In this document: positions 25,629-34,087 of the stretch, piece by piece
Numbering within the stretch: position 1 is the first letter of the stretch
Layout: every line of letters begins with the position of its first letter
Assembly: GCA_029552745.1 (NCBI GenBank)
Contig: JAKPDK010000120.1
Span: 19,832 to 83,831, forward strand
Length of the DNA: 64,000 nucleotides
Reading direction: 5' to 3'
From: Candidatus Hydrogenedentota bacterium
Lineage (GTDB): Bacteria; Hydrogenedentota; Hydrogenedentia; Hydrogenedentales; SLHB01
The notes under the pieces: model-generated
The model's database searches: none
Told to the model about the DNA's origin: nothing
Seen by the model: only the letters and a program-made list of their open reading frames with translations
Program-made: the position numbers and the translations under genes

Positions 25629-26732
25629 TCATGGGTTGAAAGTTTCGGTAGCAAAGGGTGGTACTGCTAAAGGCAAACGTAATTCGAAACGGGCGCCTCC
25701 GTCTTTTCGATTGGCGTAGGTTATAGAACCCTGATGGGCGGTCACGATGCGATGCGCGATGGTCAATCCCAGCCCCGTGCCGCCTTCTTTTTGGGTGAAA
25801 AACGGTGTGAAGAGGTCTTCCCCGGGTCGCAAATGAATACCGGGACCATTATCAAGTACTTCGAATACAAAGTGTTCGTCTTCTTTGGCGGCGCGGAGTT
25901 GTACGTTGCCCCCTTCCGAAACCGCATCGACCGCGTTTGTTAATATGTTGCCAAGGGCCTGTGCGATGCGGTCGGCGTCAACGAAAAGATAGGGCAATTC
26001 CGCTTGGGGGTGATACTCCACAGACACGTTCTTGTGTTGTGCGCGTCGTCGGCAGAATTGCAACGCCCTCCGTGCGATGTCATCGGGATGGCACCGAGTT
26101 TTTTCGGGTTCGTAAGGTTTGGCGAACGCCAAGAACTGAGAAATCGCCCGCTCCAAGCCGATGGATTCTCGCAAAATGGTCTCAGCGGTTTCATGACATT
26201 CGTGGTTTGAGTCCAGTTTTCGGAGCAGCAGTTCGGCCATGCCGCTGATGACGCTGATGGGGTTTCGAAGTTCGTGCACTACTCCGGCGGTCAGTTCGCC
26301 CAATGTTGCCAATTGGCGGGTGAGTGCGGCCGCTCGTTCGGATTTGCGGACGTCCGTCAGATCGGTAAATAAGAAAATGACACCCCATAGGCTTTCATTT
26401 TGTGTTAAAGGAGCAGCGGACAATCCTAGTGATTTCTCGCCTCGTTCAGGAATTTCAAATACAATCTCTCGGCGTTGCAATACCCGTCCTGTAGTTCTTA
26501 CTTCGTTGAAAACTGCCATGAGAGGTTCCACACTAGGAACAGTTTTCCAAGAGACGCCGACAGTCAAGTGTTCAATCACGCCGTCTAAAAATCGGGCGGC
26601 GGCGGTGTTCGCCGAGCGCAAAACGCCATCCTGATCCAGCACGACGACGCCGCTGGGCAACTGGTTGAGAATCAGCCACGGGTCTATGTCTCCCAAAAGA
26701 ACATTGGGAAGATTGTTAGACGAGTCATTCAT
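25629..26732 (-). CDS. Soluble PAS-domain sensor histidine kinase (NtrB/FlgS-like)
   Basis: 367 residues without membrane segments. A PAS domain (about 15-125; LNQLPSGVVVLDQDGVLRSAN) precedes the dimerisation domain with phospho-acceptor His153 in VVHELRNPISVISG. The ATPase domain has N-box ALGNILTNAVDAVSEGG, G1 VLDNGPGIH and G2 GGTGLGLTIAHRI. The architecture is that of cytoplasmic NtrB-type kinases, which usually phosphorylate sigma-54 activators. No response regulator lies in the window. The start overlaps the rsmA stop by 4 nt. A sigma-54-type flagellar promoter lies 2.7 kb away, which makes a FlgS-like role conceivable. Confidence 0.88.
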   Translation of the reverse strand: MNDSSNNLPNVLLGDIDPWLILNQLPSGVVVLDQDGVLRSANTAAARFLDGVIEHLTVGVSWKTVPSVEPLMAVFNEVRTTGRVLQRREIVFEIPERGEKSLGLSAAPLTQNESLWGVIFLFTDLTDVRKSERAAALTRQLATLGELTAGVVHELRNPISVISGMAELLLRKLDSNHECHETAETILRESIGLERAISQFLAFAKPYEPEKTRCHPDDIARRALQFCRRRAQHKNVSVEYHPQAELPYLFVDADRIAQALGNILTNAVDAVSEGGNVQLRAAKEDEHFVFEVLDNGPGIHLRPGEDLFTPFFTQKEGGTGLGLTIAHRIVTAHQGSITYANRKDGGARFELRLPLAVPPFATETFNP

Positions 26733-27667
26733 CCCGCGTTGCCTTTCGTTAGAGCCGCTGGGTGGGATTCCTCAAAGGGGTTTGCTTGCTCTGAGACGGA
26801 GGTATGCCGGGAGACCCGCTGCCAGATTTCCTGCGCGAGGCGTGCGAATTCATCTACATGTAATGTTTGTGGCCTTCTGCCGAGGTCGATTTGCGCTGCC
26901 TCCGCGGCTTCTTCCACGACGAGGCGGGGTGCGCCAAAAATGCCGCTGCGCGTTAAGGTGTTGCGGAGTGTCTTGCGCCGATGCGAGAAGGCCGCGCGAA
27001 CCACTTTCATTACGAATTGCGGCGGCAAATCGTTGTATCGGCCACCGGGTAGGTTGCGCAACCGGACGATGCAGCTGTCCACTTCCGGTTGAGGTCGGAA
27101 ACACGTGCGCGGCACGCGGTGGACAATGTCGGCATGAGCGTAAAGACTTGTTGCAACGCTCAGTACGCCGTACGAAGCGCTATCGGGCAATGCCGTCATA
27201 CGTTCTGCGACTTCTTGTTGGAGCATCACCACAATCAATTGGAAGAACACGGGCGATTCCCAAAAGTGGAACAGAACCGGTGTGGTAATGTAATAAGGTA
27301 AGTTCGAAACCATCTTGTAGGAGGAAGCCCCGGGTAAGTATTCCTCGAGCAAACGGTCTAGGTCATGATTCAGGATGTCTCCCCGAAAGAGTTTCACATG
27401 GGACAGTTCTCCGAATTGTTCTATGAGACACGGCATAAACGTGGGATCGATTTCCACAGCAAGCACGTGCCCCGCCCTGCGTTGCAATTGCTCGGTTAAA
27501 GCCCCTAACCCGGCGCCTACTTCAACAACATGGTCTTCTTTGGACAAGTCGGCGGCATCCACCATGATACGGTTGATATTCTCATCGAGAAGGAGATTCT
27601 GCCCGAGTTGTTTTTTGAAACGGATGTTGTATCTTTTGCACAGCTCTTGTAGACGGCTCACTCCCAT
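26729..27667 (-). CDS. rsmA: 16S rRNA dimethyladenosine transferase
   Basis: Dimethylates two adjacent adenines near the 3' end of 16S rRNA (KsgA). Visible: RFKKQLGQNLLLDENI at the N-terminus, SAM motif VVEVGAGLGALTEQL, the catalytic NLPYYIT motif with the family's NLPY, and FSHRRKTLRNTL in the C-terminal domain. The ATG at 27667 is preferred to a GTG three codons upstream because GGAG is then correctly spaced. First gene of a small operon whose second gene is a histidine kinase. Confidence 0.95.
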   Translation of the reverse strand: MGVSRLQELCKRYNIRFKKQLGQNLLLDENINRIMVDAADLSKEDHVVEVGAGLGALTEQLQRRAGHVLAVEIDPTFMPCLIEQFGELSHVKLFRGDILNHDLDRLLEEYLPGASSYKMVSNLPYYITTPVLFHFWESPVFFQLIVVMLQQEVAERMTALPDSASYGVLSVATSLYAHADIVHRVPRTCFRPQPEVDSCIVRLRNLPGGRYNDLPPQFVMKVVRAAFSHRRKTLRNTLTRSGIFGAPRLVVEEAAEAAQIDLGRRPQTLHVDEFARLAQEIWQRVSRHTSVSEQANPFEESHPAALTKGNAG

Positions 27668-27877
27668 AGTATTCACTCCAAATCATTAGCATACCACAAT
27701 TAAATCCTTTTATGGTGAAATACGCAGGATCAATGCAGGCTGATGAAATGACTAACTCAAACGGCAGGCGCACCGTTCTTGCCTAGGGAAAAGCCACCCC
27801 TCTGATACGGTACGTAAGTGAGATAATAGTCTGGGAATATATGGCTTGAGCAGTAAATACGGTTTCCTATGTGGGAA

Positions 27878-28255
27878 TCAAGACGTCCATGGTGTGATGG
27901 AACTGCGAAGACGCTGTTCTTGTTCCTGCTCGTATGCGGCGCGCCACTTGGCTGCGTAACGGTTTATCCAATCAAATACGGCTTCACTTCCGAGGTCACG
28001 TTGGGCTTTTTCGGACTCGATCCACTTGTGTTTTAGAATCTCTTCCCGTTGTCGCGCGAGAAACTCGCGCATCCATTTGGCTCGCCATTCGGTTGCGCGG
28101 TGCTTTTCCCAAAGTTCTTTTGCCTCTTCAAAGGAGATGGGGCGTCCCTGTTCTTCGCAGAGTTCCTTCCGATATTGCTCAATCGCCAAGCGCTCCAGCC
28201 GTTGGATACCGCTTTGCGGCTCGCTGGAAATTGTTGCCTTCTCTTCTCGACACAT
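27878..28255 (-). CDS. Hypothetical protein, charged and helical
   Basis: About 125 residues, strongly helical and rich in Glu, Arg, Lys and Trp; the middle and C-terminus (FEEAKELWEKHRATEWRAKWMREFL and RYAAKWRAAYEQEQEQRLR) could form a coiled coil. No signal peptide, membrane segment or metal site is visible. The ATG at 28255 is chosen because codon use and composition change upstream, although AGGAG is rather far (about 15 nt); the open frame continues to 28474. Not recognised. The neighbours, rsmA and a folate enzyme, suggest no function. The 210-nt spacer 27668-27877 shows nothing. Confidence 0.55.
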   Translation of the reverse strand: MCREEKATISSEPQSGIQRLERLAIEQYRKELCEEQGRPISFEEAKELWEKHRATEWRAKWMREFLARQREEILKHKWIESEKAQRDLGSEAVFDWINRYAAKWRAAYEQEQEQRLRSSITPWTS

Positions 28256-28485
28256 AGTATGAATGCTCAACTCCTTTTCCCGATCCCCCGTATAGAACGT
28301 CAAAACTGAAGGGTTAAAGTTTTGGCGTTTCGTCTCCCTTTCTTCACTTTTTACAACATATAGTTCCTTTCTATCATGATCATACCACCGACAGGTGTCA
28401 ATGTCACGTCGGGGGTAACCTAAAAAGGGGTTTTGGGAGTCATTCTTGCCTGGTCTAAGGATCTTTCCGCACATCGTGCCCCGTT

Positions 28486-28622
28486 GTCATTGTGAGGAGC
28501 GGCGTCTTCGATGCGACGAAGCAATCCCCTCGACCCCGTAGCGCACCGTAGTGCCCAGACGGGGCATCTTCCAATTCTTAAGAGGATTGCCGTGTCGCCC
28601 CTTTGGGGCTTCTCGCAATGAC
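28486..28622. repeat. Composite inverted repeat A (copy 3)
   Basis: GTCATTGTGAGGAG left end (one change from consensus), then GACGAAGCAATCCCCTCGAC, a 35-nt middle, GAGGATTGCCGTGTCGCCCC and the right end TTCTCGCAATGAC. Same orientation as copy 1. It fills most of the spacer between the hypothetical gene and the cyclo-ligase gene. Confidence 0.8.
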
Positions 28623-28747
28623 ATCGCGGGGGACGCAGCGCAAGAGTGGGCATTCCGGAGACAGGGCCCTTTCCAAACACGCGTGGGGCTTTCAGCGTCG
28701 TGTCTACAGCATCCCCGCTGTCTCAACACGGGGCTTGAATGGGGGGG

Positions 28748-29314
28748 CTAGCGGCAGGTGATCACGCGTTTTTCGGTCACGACCATTTCTACGGGAATAT
28801 CATGCTCACAAACGGGAAATTCTTCGATAAGTTGAAAGTCAAAAGCCAGCCCAATGCGGCGACCGTTATGGGTTGCAAGAAATCTGTCGAAGTACCCGGC
28901 ACCATAGCCGATGCGAAATCCTTTTGGGGTAAAGGCAATGCCGGGTACTAACACGGGCGCAGAAGGGGAGGGAGGGATAGGCTCCGAGACTTGTGAGTCG
29001 GGCTCCAAGATGCCGAAACGATTACGCCTGAGGTCACTTAGAGCAAAAAGACGGTGCCATGCCAACTGACGACCTGGGATTGTTTTTGGTACGAAGACCT
29101 GGATTTGCCGGTTCAGTGCCCACTGGATAATCATCCAAGTATCTACCTCGTTATCTTTTGAGGAAACATACGTTAGCAGGGCATCAGCTGTTTGGAGTTC
29201 CGGAAGCGCAACCAGTTGTCGTCGGATTTCGTTCGACCATCGGAGAACGTCCTCGAGCGATAGGGCGCGCCGTTTTTCCAAAAACTCTTTTCTTAACGTT
29301 GCTTTGTCATTCAT
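28748..29314 (-). CDS. 5-formyltetrahydrofolate cyclo-ligase
   Basis: ATP-dependent conversion of 5-formyl-THF to 5,10-methenyl-THF in the cytoplasm. The N-terminus KATLRKEFLEKRRAL is the basic helix of the family; the later signature PKGFRIGYGAGYFDRFLA is the ATP-binding Gly-rich motif, followed by IGLAFDFQLIEEFPVCEHDIPVEMVVTE. Length 188 is normal. It is divergent from the flagellar operon. In proteobacteria this gene often follows 6S RNA; no clear 6S candidate was established here. Confidence 0.92.
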   Translation of the reverse strand: MNDKATLRKEFLEKRRALSLEDVLRWSNEIRRQLVALPELQTADALLTYVSSKDNEVDTWMIIQWALNRQIQVFVPKTIPGRQLAWHRLFALSDLRRNRFGILEPDSQVSEPIPPSPSAPVLVPGIAFTPKGFRIGYGAGYFDRFLATHNGRRIGLAFDFQLIEEFPVCEHDIPVEMVVTEKRVITCR

Positions 29315-29465
29315 ACAGATTTAACTTCTCTAATGGAGCACCTACGTGCAGATTCTACCGCCACGCGGAAAGTTTTTCACTTTTCTTCGGGAGCTTTTTC
29401 GGGCAATAGTTCGTTAAGTCATTGTCAATGGTTGATTTATGCTGTTTTCCTTATGCAGAAACCTA

Positions 29466-29481
29466 TGGCATAGGCTTTGCT
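29466..29481 (+). promoter_or_regulatory. Sigma-54-type promoter of the flagellar operon
   Basis: TGGCAT-N5-TTGC-T matches the -24/-12 consensus TGGCAC-N5-TTGCW, with invariant GG and GC at the exact spacing. Transcription would start near 29491, leaving a leader of about 180 nt before flgF. Sigma-54 control of rod, hook and ring genes is known in Vibrio, Caulobacter and Helicobacter, among others. Confidence 0.65.
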
Positions 29482-29490
29482 TTTCCTTCA

Positions 29491-29635
29491 TGTGGTGCTG
29501 TGAGAGCACAGCCCACCACAGACACAACATAGGTAGGCCCGGCCTCCAAGCGGCGCCCCCATCGTCGCGAAGGTAAAGGCTGTTGTCCAACAGGTTGCCG
29601 GGCCGCCGCGAATGACGCCGAGAGGCTTTTTATAT
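29491..29635 (+). promoter_or_regulatory. Structured leader upstream of flgF
   Basis: The predicted 5' end opens with a hairpin (TGTGGT-GCTGTG, loop AGAG, CACAGC-CC-ACCACA; 29491-29520). Downstream are a GGCCCGGCC / GGCCGGGCC pair, an inner CTGTT-GTCC-AACAG hairpin and, as an alternative, GCCTC / GAGGC with CGGCG / CGCCG and TCGCG / CGCGA, ending in TTTTTATA near 29625-29633. The two pairings exclude each other and the second ends like a terminator, the layout of a leader switch. No known riboswitch motif was recognised. Confidence 0.45.
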
Positions 29636-29671
29636 GACGAACCAGGTGGTTGGTTCTTGGGGGATGGCGCA

Positions 29672-30430
29672 GTGATTGTTGGATTGTATGCTGCAGCGAA
29701 CGGATTGCGTGCCGTGGCGGATCGGCAGGATATTTTGGCGAACAACATTGCCAACGCCGCCACGCCGGGGTTCCGTCGGCAGCGTGTGATCGACAAGGGT
29801 TTCTATCCTGTCTTTTTGGACAAGGCACGGCGCCCGATCTGGACGGATGGGGTACGAGCTCCTGGGGGTGGACTACAAACCACAGAAACCTTTTCGGATT
29901 TCACGTCCGGTGGTATACGTACAACGGGTAATCCGTTGGATGTGGCGCTTCAAGGCCCGGGCTTTTTTGCGGTGGAAACTCCCCAAGGGGAACGGTTTAC
30001 GCGAAACGGCACATTTACGGTGGATACCGATGGGCAGCTTGCCACGCCGGACGGGTTCAAAGTGTTGGGCGAAGGCGGTGGTGGGATAGATGTACGTGGG
30101 GGACGGGTTCAATTCGCACGGGACGGCACGGTGTATGTGGACGGCGCCCCCACGGGGCGGCTTCGTTTGGTGGAGTTCGAGGATGCTCACATGCTCACAC
30201 GGGAAGGGGCAAACCTGTTTCGGGCTTCGGAGGCAGCCTTGAGGCGTTCGGCGCCCGCGGCGGAAACCGAGGTTCTTGCAGAGTCCTTGGAATTGAGCAA
30301 TGTGCGGTTACCGTATGAGTTGATTCAAATGACCATGGGGTTGCGGCTCTACGAAGCGAATCAACGGGTGATAACGGCCATTGACGAGACGGCAAGTCGT
30401 GTGATTCAGGATGTTGGAACGCCGCAATAA
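29672..30430 (+). CDS. flgF: Flagellar basal-body rod protein FlgF
   Basis: Proximal rod subunit, exported by the flagellar type III system without a signal peptide. The start IVGLYAAANGLRAVADRQDILANNIANAATPGF is the conserved rod-protein N-terminus; residues near the C-terminus (LELSNVRLPYELIQMTMGLRLYEANQRVI) form the partner helix. The middle has FFAVETPQGERFTRNGTF. GTG at 29672 is chosen: it places the family N-terminus exactly and follows GGGGGA; an upstream in-frame ATG would overlap the structured leader. 252 residues, normal for FlgF. First gene of the operon; flgG follows by 56 nt. Confidence 0.9.
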   Translation: MIVGLYAAANGLRAVADRQDILANNIANAATPGFRRQRVIDKGFYPVFLDKARRPIWTDGVRAPGGGLQTTETFSDFTSGGIRTTGNPLDVALQGPGFFAVETPQGERFTRNGTFTVDTDGQLATPDGFKVLGEGGGGIDVRGGRVQFARDGTVYVDGAPTGRLRLVEFEDAHMLTREGANLFRASEAALRRSAPAAETEVLAESLELSNVRLPYELIQMTMGLRLYEANQRVITAIDETASRVIQDVGTPQ

Positions 30431-30486
30431 CGAGAAGTGCGAGATGATAAGGCGCTCGGCAATTTCGAGGAGGATATAAGGGGCCT

Positions 30487-31278
30487 ATGATAAGGGCGAT
30501 GTTCACAGCAGCCACCGGGATGATTGGGCAGCAGCTCCACGTCGACACCATCGCGAATAACCTCGCAAACGTGAACACGACAGGTTTTAAGAAAAGCCGC
30601 GTCAACTTTCAGGACTTGATTTACGAGACCCTCAAACCCGCGGGAACGGAGACGGCAGCGGGTCAGCTTGTGCCCGAGGGAATTCAAGTGGGACACGGTG
30701 TCAGGCCGTCTTCTATTTCTAAATTGTTCACACCGGGGAACTTTGTCCAAACCGGAAATCCTTTGGATGTGGCAATTGAGGGAGATGGATTTTTCCAGAT
30801 CACCTTACCCGACGGTACAACGGCATATACCCGTGACGGCTCCTTCAAACTAGACGCCAATGGCCAGGTGGTTACAGCGGATGGGTATTTGTTGGAACCG
30901 GCTATTGTTGTCCCCACGGATTATGTCCAAATCGTCATTGGTTCGGACGGCGTGGTGTCGGCACTCGTAGCCAACCAAACGGCGCCGCAAAACGTGGGCG
31001 AAATTCAGTTAGTACGTTTTGTAAATCCCAGTGGGCTGGACGCACGACTGGGACGTAACTTGTTGACAGAGACGGACGCTTCCGGAACACCTATAGCGGG
31101 ACAGCCCGGACAAGACGGACTGGGAACGTTGGAGCAGGGTTTTTTGGAGAGCTCGAACGTTCAGGTCGTGGAAGAAATCATCAATTTAATCCTCGCACAA
31201 CGCGCATACGAGGCGAGTTCGCGCGTGATCACGAGTTCCGATGAAATGTTGCAGACGGCGAACAACATCCGCCGGTAA
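30487..31278 (+). CDS. flgG: Flagellar basal-body rod protein FlgG
   Basis: Distal rod subunit. N-terminus MIRAMFTAATGMIGQQLHVDTIANNLANVNTTGFKK and C-terminus LGTLEQGFLESSNVQVVEEIINLILAQRAYEASSRVI are diagnostic of FlgG; GDGFFQITLPDGTTAYTRDGSF is the central strand motif. Length 263 equals the classical FlgG. A strong GAGGAGG stands before the ATG. Its neighbours flgF and flgA are in the usual order of many diderm bacteria. Confidence 0.96.
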   Translation: MIRAMFTAATGMIGQQLHVDTIANNLANVNTTGFKKSRVNFQDLIYETLKPAGTETAAGQLVPEGIQVGHGVRPSSISKLFTPGNFVQTGNPLDVAIEGDGFFQITLPDGTTAYTRDGSFKLDANGQVVTADGYLLEPAIVVPTDYVQIVIGSDGVVSALVANQTAPQNVGEIQLVRFVNPSGLDARLGRNLLTETDASGTPIAGQPGQDGLGTLEQGFLESSNVQVVEEIINLILAQRAYEASSRVITSSDEMLQTANNIRR

Positions 31279-31326
31279 CCGTAGGCTAGGGGCACCGGTG
31301 TCTCGAGGAGTTGAAAGCACATCGAG

Positions 31327-32307
31327 ATGAAACGACAGAGCCATAGATTCCAACGCCTATGTGACGGCTTTGGGTGTATGTTGTTAATCGCATGCATCAT
31401 GAATGCGGCTACCGCTGATTCGGTGACGCGGGTAACCCTCAAACCGGAAGTGCATGTTGCAGGCCCCAAACTCACCGTGGGTGATATCGCCGATATTCAA
31501 GGACCGCAACGGGAAGCCGTGGCGAATGTCGAATTGGGTTTTGCGGCATTGCCGAATCAATCGCGTAATTTGCAAGCCTCCTTGGTGCAATCTCAGATTC
31601 GTCAAGCTGGTTTTTCGGAAACGGACGTTATCGTTGGGGGGGCGGCGCTGGTATGCGCTATGACGCGGTCGCAAGTAATAAACAAAACCGCCATCGAGGC
31701 GAGTCTGCGGGAGTTTATCGAGCAGGAGCTTCCCTGGGATGTAGCGACCGCCACGATCGATTTGCAGGTGCCTTCTTTGGAGTTGGTGCTGCCGGAGGGA
31801 GCGGTGGAGTTTTCGTGGCGGCCTAGTCCGGATTATCGCTATTTAGGGCACGGTGCGTTTCGGGGCGAAATCAAAGTGAATGGTGTGACTTGCAAAACCG
31901 TGATGTGTCGTGCCTCGATAGAGGCGTATGGTCCTGTGTTAGTTGCCCAGCGGAGTATTCCCCGGGGTCAAATCGTTTCTCCCACAGATCTTGTGGTGGA
32001 ACAGCGGGCGCTGAGTACGTTGCCGCGGGATGCGTTGGTCGATCCCGAAGAGGCTGTCGGATTGATCACCGTGAAGACCGTTTTCCCGGACCAAATCATA
32101 ACGCGACGGCTGTTAACCGCGAGAACGGTAGTGCGGAAGAACCAGATTGTTACAGTGGAGACAGGAGGTTCGGGTCTTGTGGTGCGGACACGTGCCAAAG
32201 CTTTAGCGGATGGCAAAGAAGGCAGTCTGGTGCTTTGTGAAAACTTGGATTCCAAAGAGCAATTTATGGGAGAGGTGCGGAAAGATGGAACAATACGGGT
32301 GCAATAG
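31327..32307 (+). CDS. flgA: Flagellar P-ring assembly chaperone FlgA
   Basis: Periplasmic chaperone for FlgI. A basic N-terminus and hydrophobic stretch (FGCMLLIACIMNAATAD) form a signal peptide. The C-terminal half is the SAF/FlgA domain: GPVLVAQRSIPRGQIVSPTDLVVEQRAL, then RTVVRKNQIVTVETGGSGLVVRTRAKAL. 326 residues is longer than enterobacterial FlgA (about 220) because of an extra N-terminal beta domain, common outside enterics. The 3' end overlaps flgH by 23 nt. Confidence 0.9.
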   Translation: MKRQSHRFQRLCDGFGCMLLIACIMNAATADSVTRVTLKPEVHVAGPKLTVGDIADIQGPQREAVANVELGFAALPNQSRNLQASLVQSQIRQAGFSETDVIVGGAALVCAMTRSQVINKTAIEASLREFIEQELPWDVATATIDLQVPSLELVLPEGAVEFSWRPSPDYRYLGHGAFRGEIKVNGVTCKTVMCRASIEAYGPVLVAQRSIPRGQIVSPTDLVVEQRALSTLPRDALVDPEEAVGLITVKTVFPDQIITRRLLTARTVVRKNQIVTVETGGSGLVVRTRAKALADGKEGSLVLCENLDSKEQFMGEVRKDGTIRVQ

Positions 32308-32953
32308 GCGCAAGACTTTCTGGCTAGTCTTGTCATTCTGGGTTATTTATGGGGCATTTTGCGGGTGCGTTGGCGCAGATTCTTTATTCAATAGTGAAAC
32401 GGAAAAACGGGGCTCGTTGATCGCTGATAATCAGAGACGGTTTAACGTGGGCGACATCATTACCGTTATGGTACGTGAGACGATTGACGCCAACACGCAG
32501 AGCGACACGCGTACCAAGAAGGAATCGGATGTCAATGCGAAAGCACCGGCAACGCAAAACGAGTTTTTGATTGCTGAAACTCCCGGCGGACTTAACATTA
32601 TCCCGAAAGAGCAACTTCCTAATTGGAATATAGGTGTGAATAATGAACACAAAGCTCGGGGACAAACCCTGAGAAAGAATAGCTTATTGACAACGATCGC
32701 GTGCACCGTGAAACGAGTGCACGAGAACGGCAATCTCGATATTGAAGGGCAAAAAAAGGTATCCATAAACCGCGAAGAATCCGCCATTTTCGTTTCGGGG
32801 ACGATTCGTTCGAGGGACGTAACCCCGGCCAATACAGTGGAATCGACGCAGGTCGCCAATGCGGTGGTGGAACTAAAAGGCAACGGTCCGCTTTGGAATA
32901 ACCAACGCCGCGGGCTTATCACGAGGCTGCTGGATTGGTTTTCGCCATTTTGA
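32285..32953 (+). CDS. flgH: Flagellar L-ring protein FlgH
   Basis: Outer-membrane L-ring subunit. Core motifs: GDIITVMVRETIDANTQSDTRTKKES, then LTTIACTVKRVHENGNLDIEGQKKVSINREESAIFVSGTIRSRDVTPANTVESTQVANA, and the C-terminal RGLITRLLDWFSPF, all typical. ATG at 32285 is chosen: GAGG lies upstream and a signal sequence follows (TFWLVLSFWVIYGAFCGC). Cys26 or Cys28 could be lipidated, but neither has a canonical lipobox. 222 residues. Presence of FlgH shows an outer membrane. Confidence 0.93.
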   Translation: MEQYGCNRRKTFWLVLSFWVIYGAFCGCVGADSLFNSETEKRGSLIADNQRRFNVGDIITVMVRETIDANTQSDTRTKKESDVNAKAPATQNEFLIAETPGGLNIIPKEQLPNWNIGVNNEHKARGQTLRKNSLLTTIACTVKRVHENGNLDIEGQKKVSINREESAIFVSGTIRSRDVTPANTVESTQVANAVVELKGNGPLWNNQRRGLITRLLDWFSPF

Positions 32954-32965
32954 GGATAGTAACGT

Positions 32966-34087
32966 ATGTCGACCCAAGGTATCCGCTTACGAATCGGTCA
33001 GTTGGGCGTTGTCCTGGGGTTATTTTGCGCTAGTCTTGTGGGTATTGCGCCGGCGGCGTCTGCGGCGCGAATCAAAGATCTCTGCGAAATCCAAGGTGCC
33101 CGGGGCAACGTACTGAAAGGCATTGGGTTGGTCGTGGGTCTTGCCGGCACAGGAGACAAAGTGCCGGAGGCGATCCGTGCTCAGCAAAGGATGTTGACCC
33201 GACTGGATGTTTCCGTAGATGATCTGAAAAACCTGAAAACCGATAATGCCGCCGTGGTCATCGTAACGGCGGTTTTCCCGCCTTTTGGAAAAGAAGGGAC
33301 GCGAATAGACGTTCAGGTGAGTTCCCTGTACAACTGTGAAAGCCTACAAGGCGGGATTTTGTTGAATACGCAATTGACCGGCGACGACGGCAACGTTTAT
33401 GCCGTGGCGCAGGGTCCCGTGAGCATCGGTGGGTTTAATGAAGGTAAAGGCGGCGCTACGGTGCGGCAAAACCACGTCACCGTAGGTCGTATTCCCATGG
33501 GGGCTTACATCGAACGCGAAATCCCATCCACGATAACCGATGGAGAACGTATTGTTCTGACCCTGAAACGTCCCGACTTTACGACGGCGTCCAATATCGA
33601 AAAGGTGCTCAATGCAGCTTTGGGACCGGGTGTGGCATCGGCACACGGCGCGGGCGCTGTGAATGTGCGGATTCCACCCGAAGACCAGCAAGATTTAATT
33701 GGTTTTATTGCTCGGTTGCAAGATATGAACGTCGATACCCAGCTTCCCGCGCGCGTGGTCATCAACGAACGCACGGGTACCATCGTGGTAGGGGGGGACG
33801 TGGTGGTTCAACCTTGTCAGATTGCTCATGGCAACATCACGATCGAGATCACGACGACGCCGGTTTTCCCGCCTGCGCCTGTTGTGGGACAAGAGCAACG
33901 TCAGGGGGAAGCCACTCAGACCACCGTCACTCAGAAAGAAGCCTATTTGATGCCCGTGGCGGGCACCAGCGCCAGTGAAGTCGCCTTGGCGTTGAACAAA
34001 CTGAAGGTGACACCACGCGATCTGATTTCGATTTTTCAAGCGCTTCGTGAGGCAGGAGCCCTCGAAGCCGACTTGGAGATCATGTGA
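32966..34087 (+). CDS. flgI: Flagellar P-ring protein FlgI
   Basis: Periplasmic ring subunit surrounding the rod. The signal peptide ends near ASAARIKDL; the family opening DLCEIQGARGNVLKGIGLVVGLAGTGDK follows, then DVQVSSLYNCESLQGGILLNTQLTGDDGNVYAVAQGPV and RVVINERTGTIVVGGDV. 373 residues, as usual. The stop TGA shares a base with the flgJ ATG (TGATG). Confidence 0.96.
   Translation: MSTQGIRLRIGQLGVVLGLFCASLVGIAPAASAARIKDLCEIQGARGNVLKGIGLVVGLAGTGDKVPEAIRAQQRMLTRLDVSVDDLKNLKTDNAAVVIVTAVFPPFGKEGTRIDVQVSSLYNCESLQGGILLNTQLTGDDGNVYAVAQGPVSIGGFNEGKGGATVRQNHVTVGRIPMGAYIEREIPSTITDGERIVLTLKRPDFTTASNIEKVLNAALGPGVASAHGAGAVNVRIPPEDQQDLIGFIARLQDMNVDTQLPARVVINERTGTIVVGGDVVVQPCQIAHGNITIEITTTPVFPPAPVVGQEQRQGEATQTTVTQKEAYLMPVAGTSASEVALALNKLKVTPRDLISIFQALREAGALEADLEIM

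Noticed and set aside
28748..28951. 70-codon plus-strand frame opposite the cyclo-ligase
   Set aside because: It mirrors conserved motifs of the minus-strand enzyme and has no ribosome site.
29450..29640. 6S RNA upstream of the 5-formyl-THF cyclo-ligase gene
   Set aside because: The gene order fits, but the sequence does not form the long rod with a central bubble on the minus strand, while a sigma-54 promoter and leader-type hairpins fit the plus strand better.
29491..29640. c-di-GMP (GEMM) riboswitch before flgF
   Set aside because: The conserved CACAGGGCAAACC and GGACGCAAAGCC segments and the tetraloop-receptor pairing are not present.
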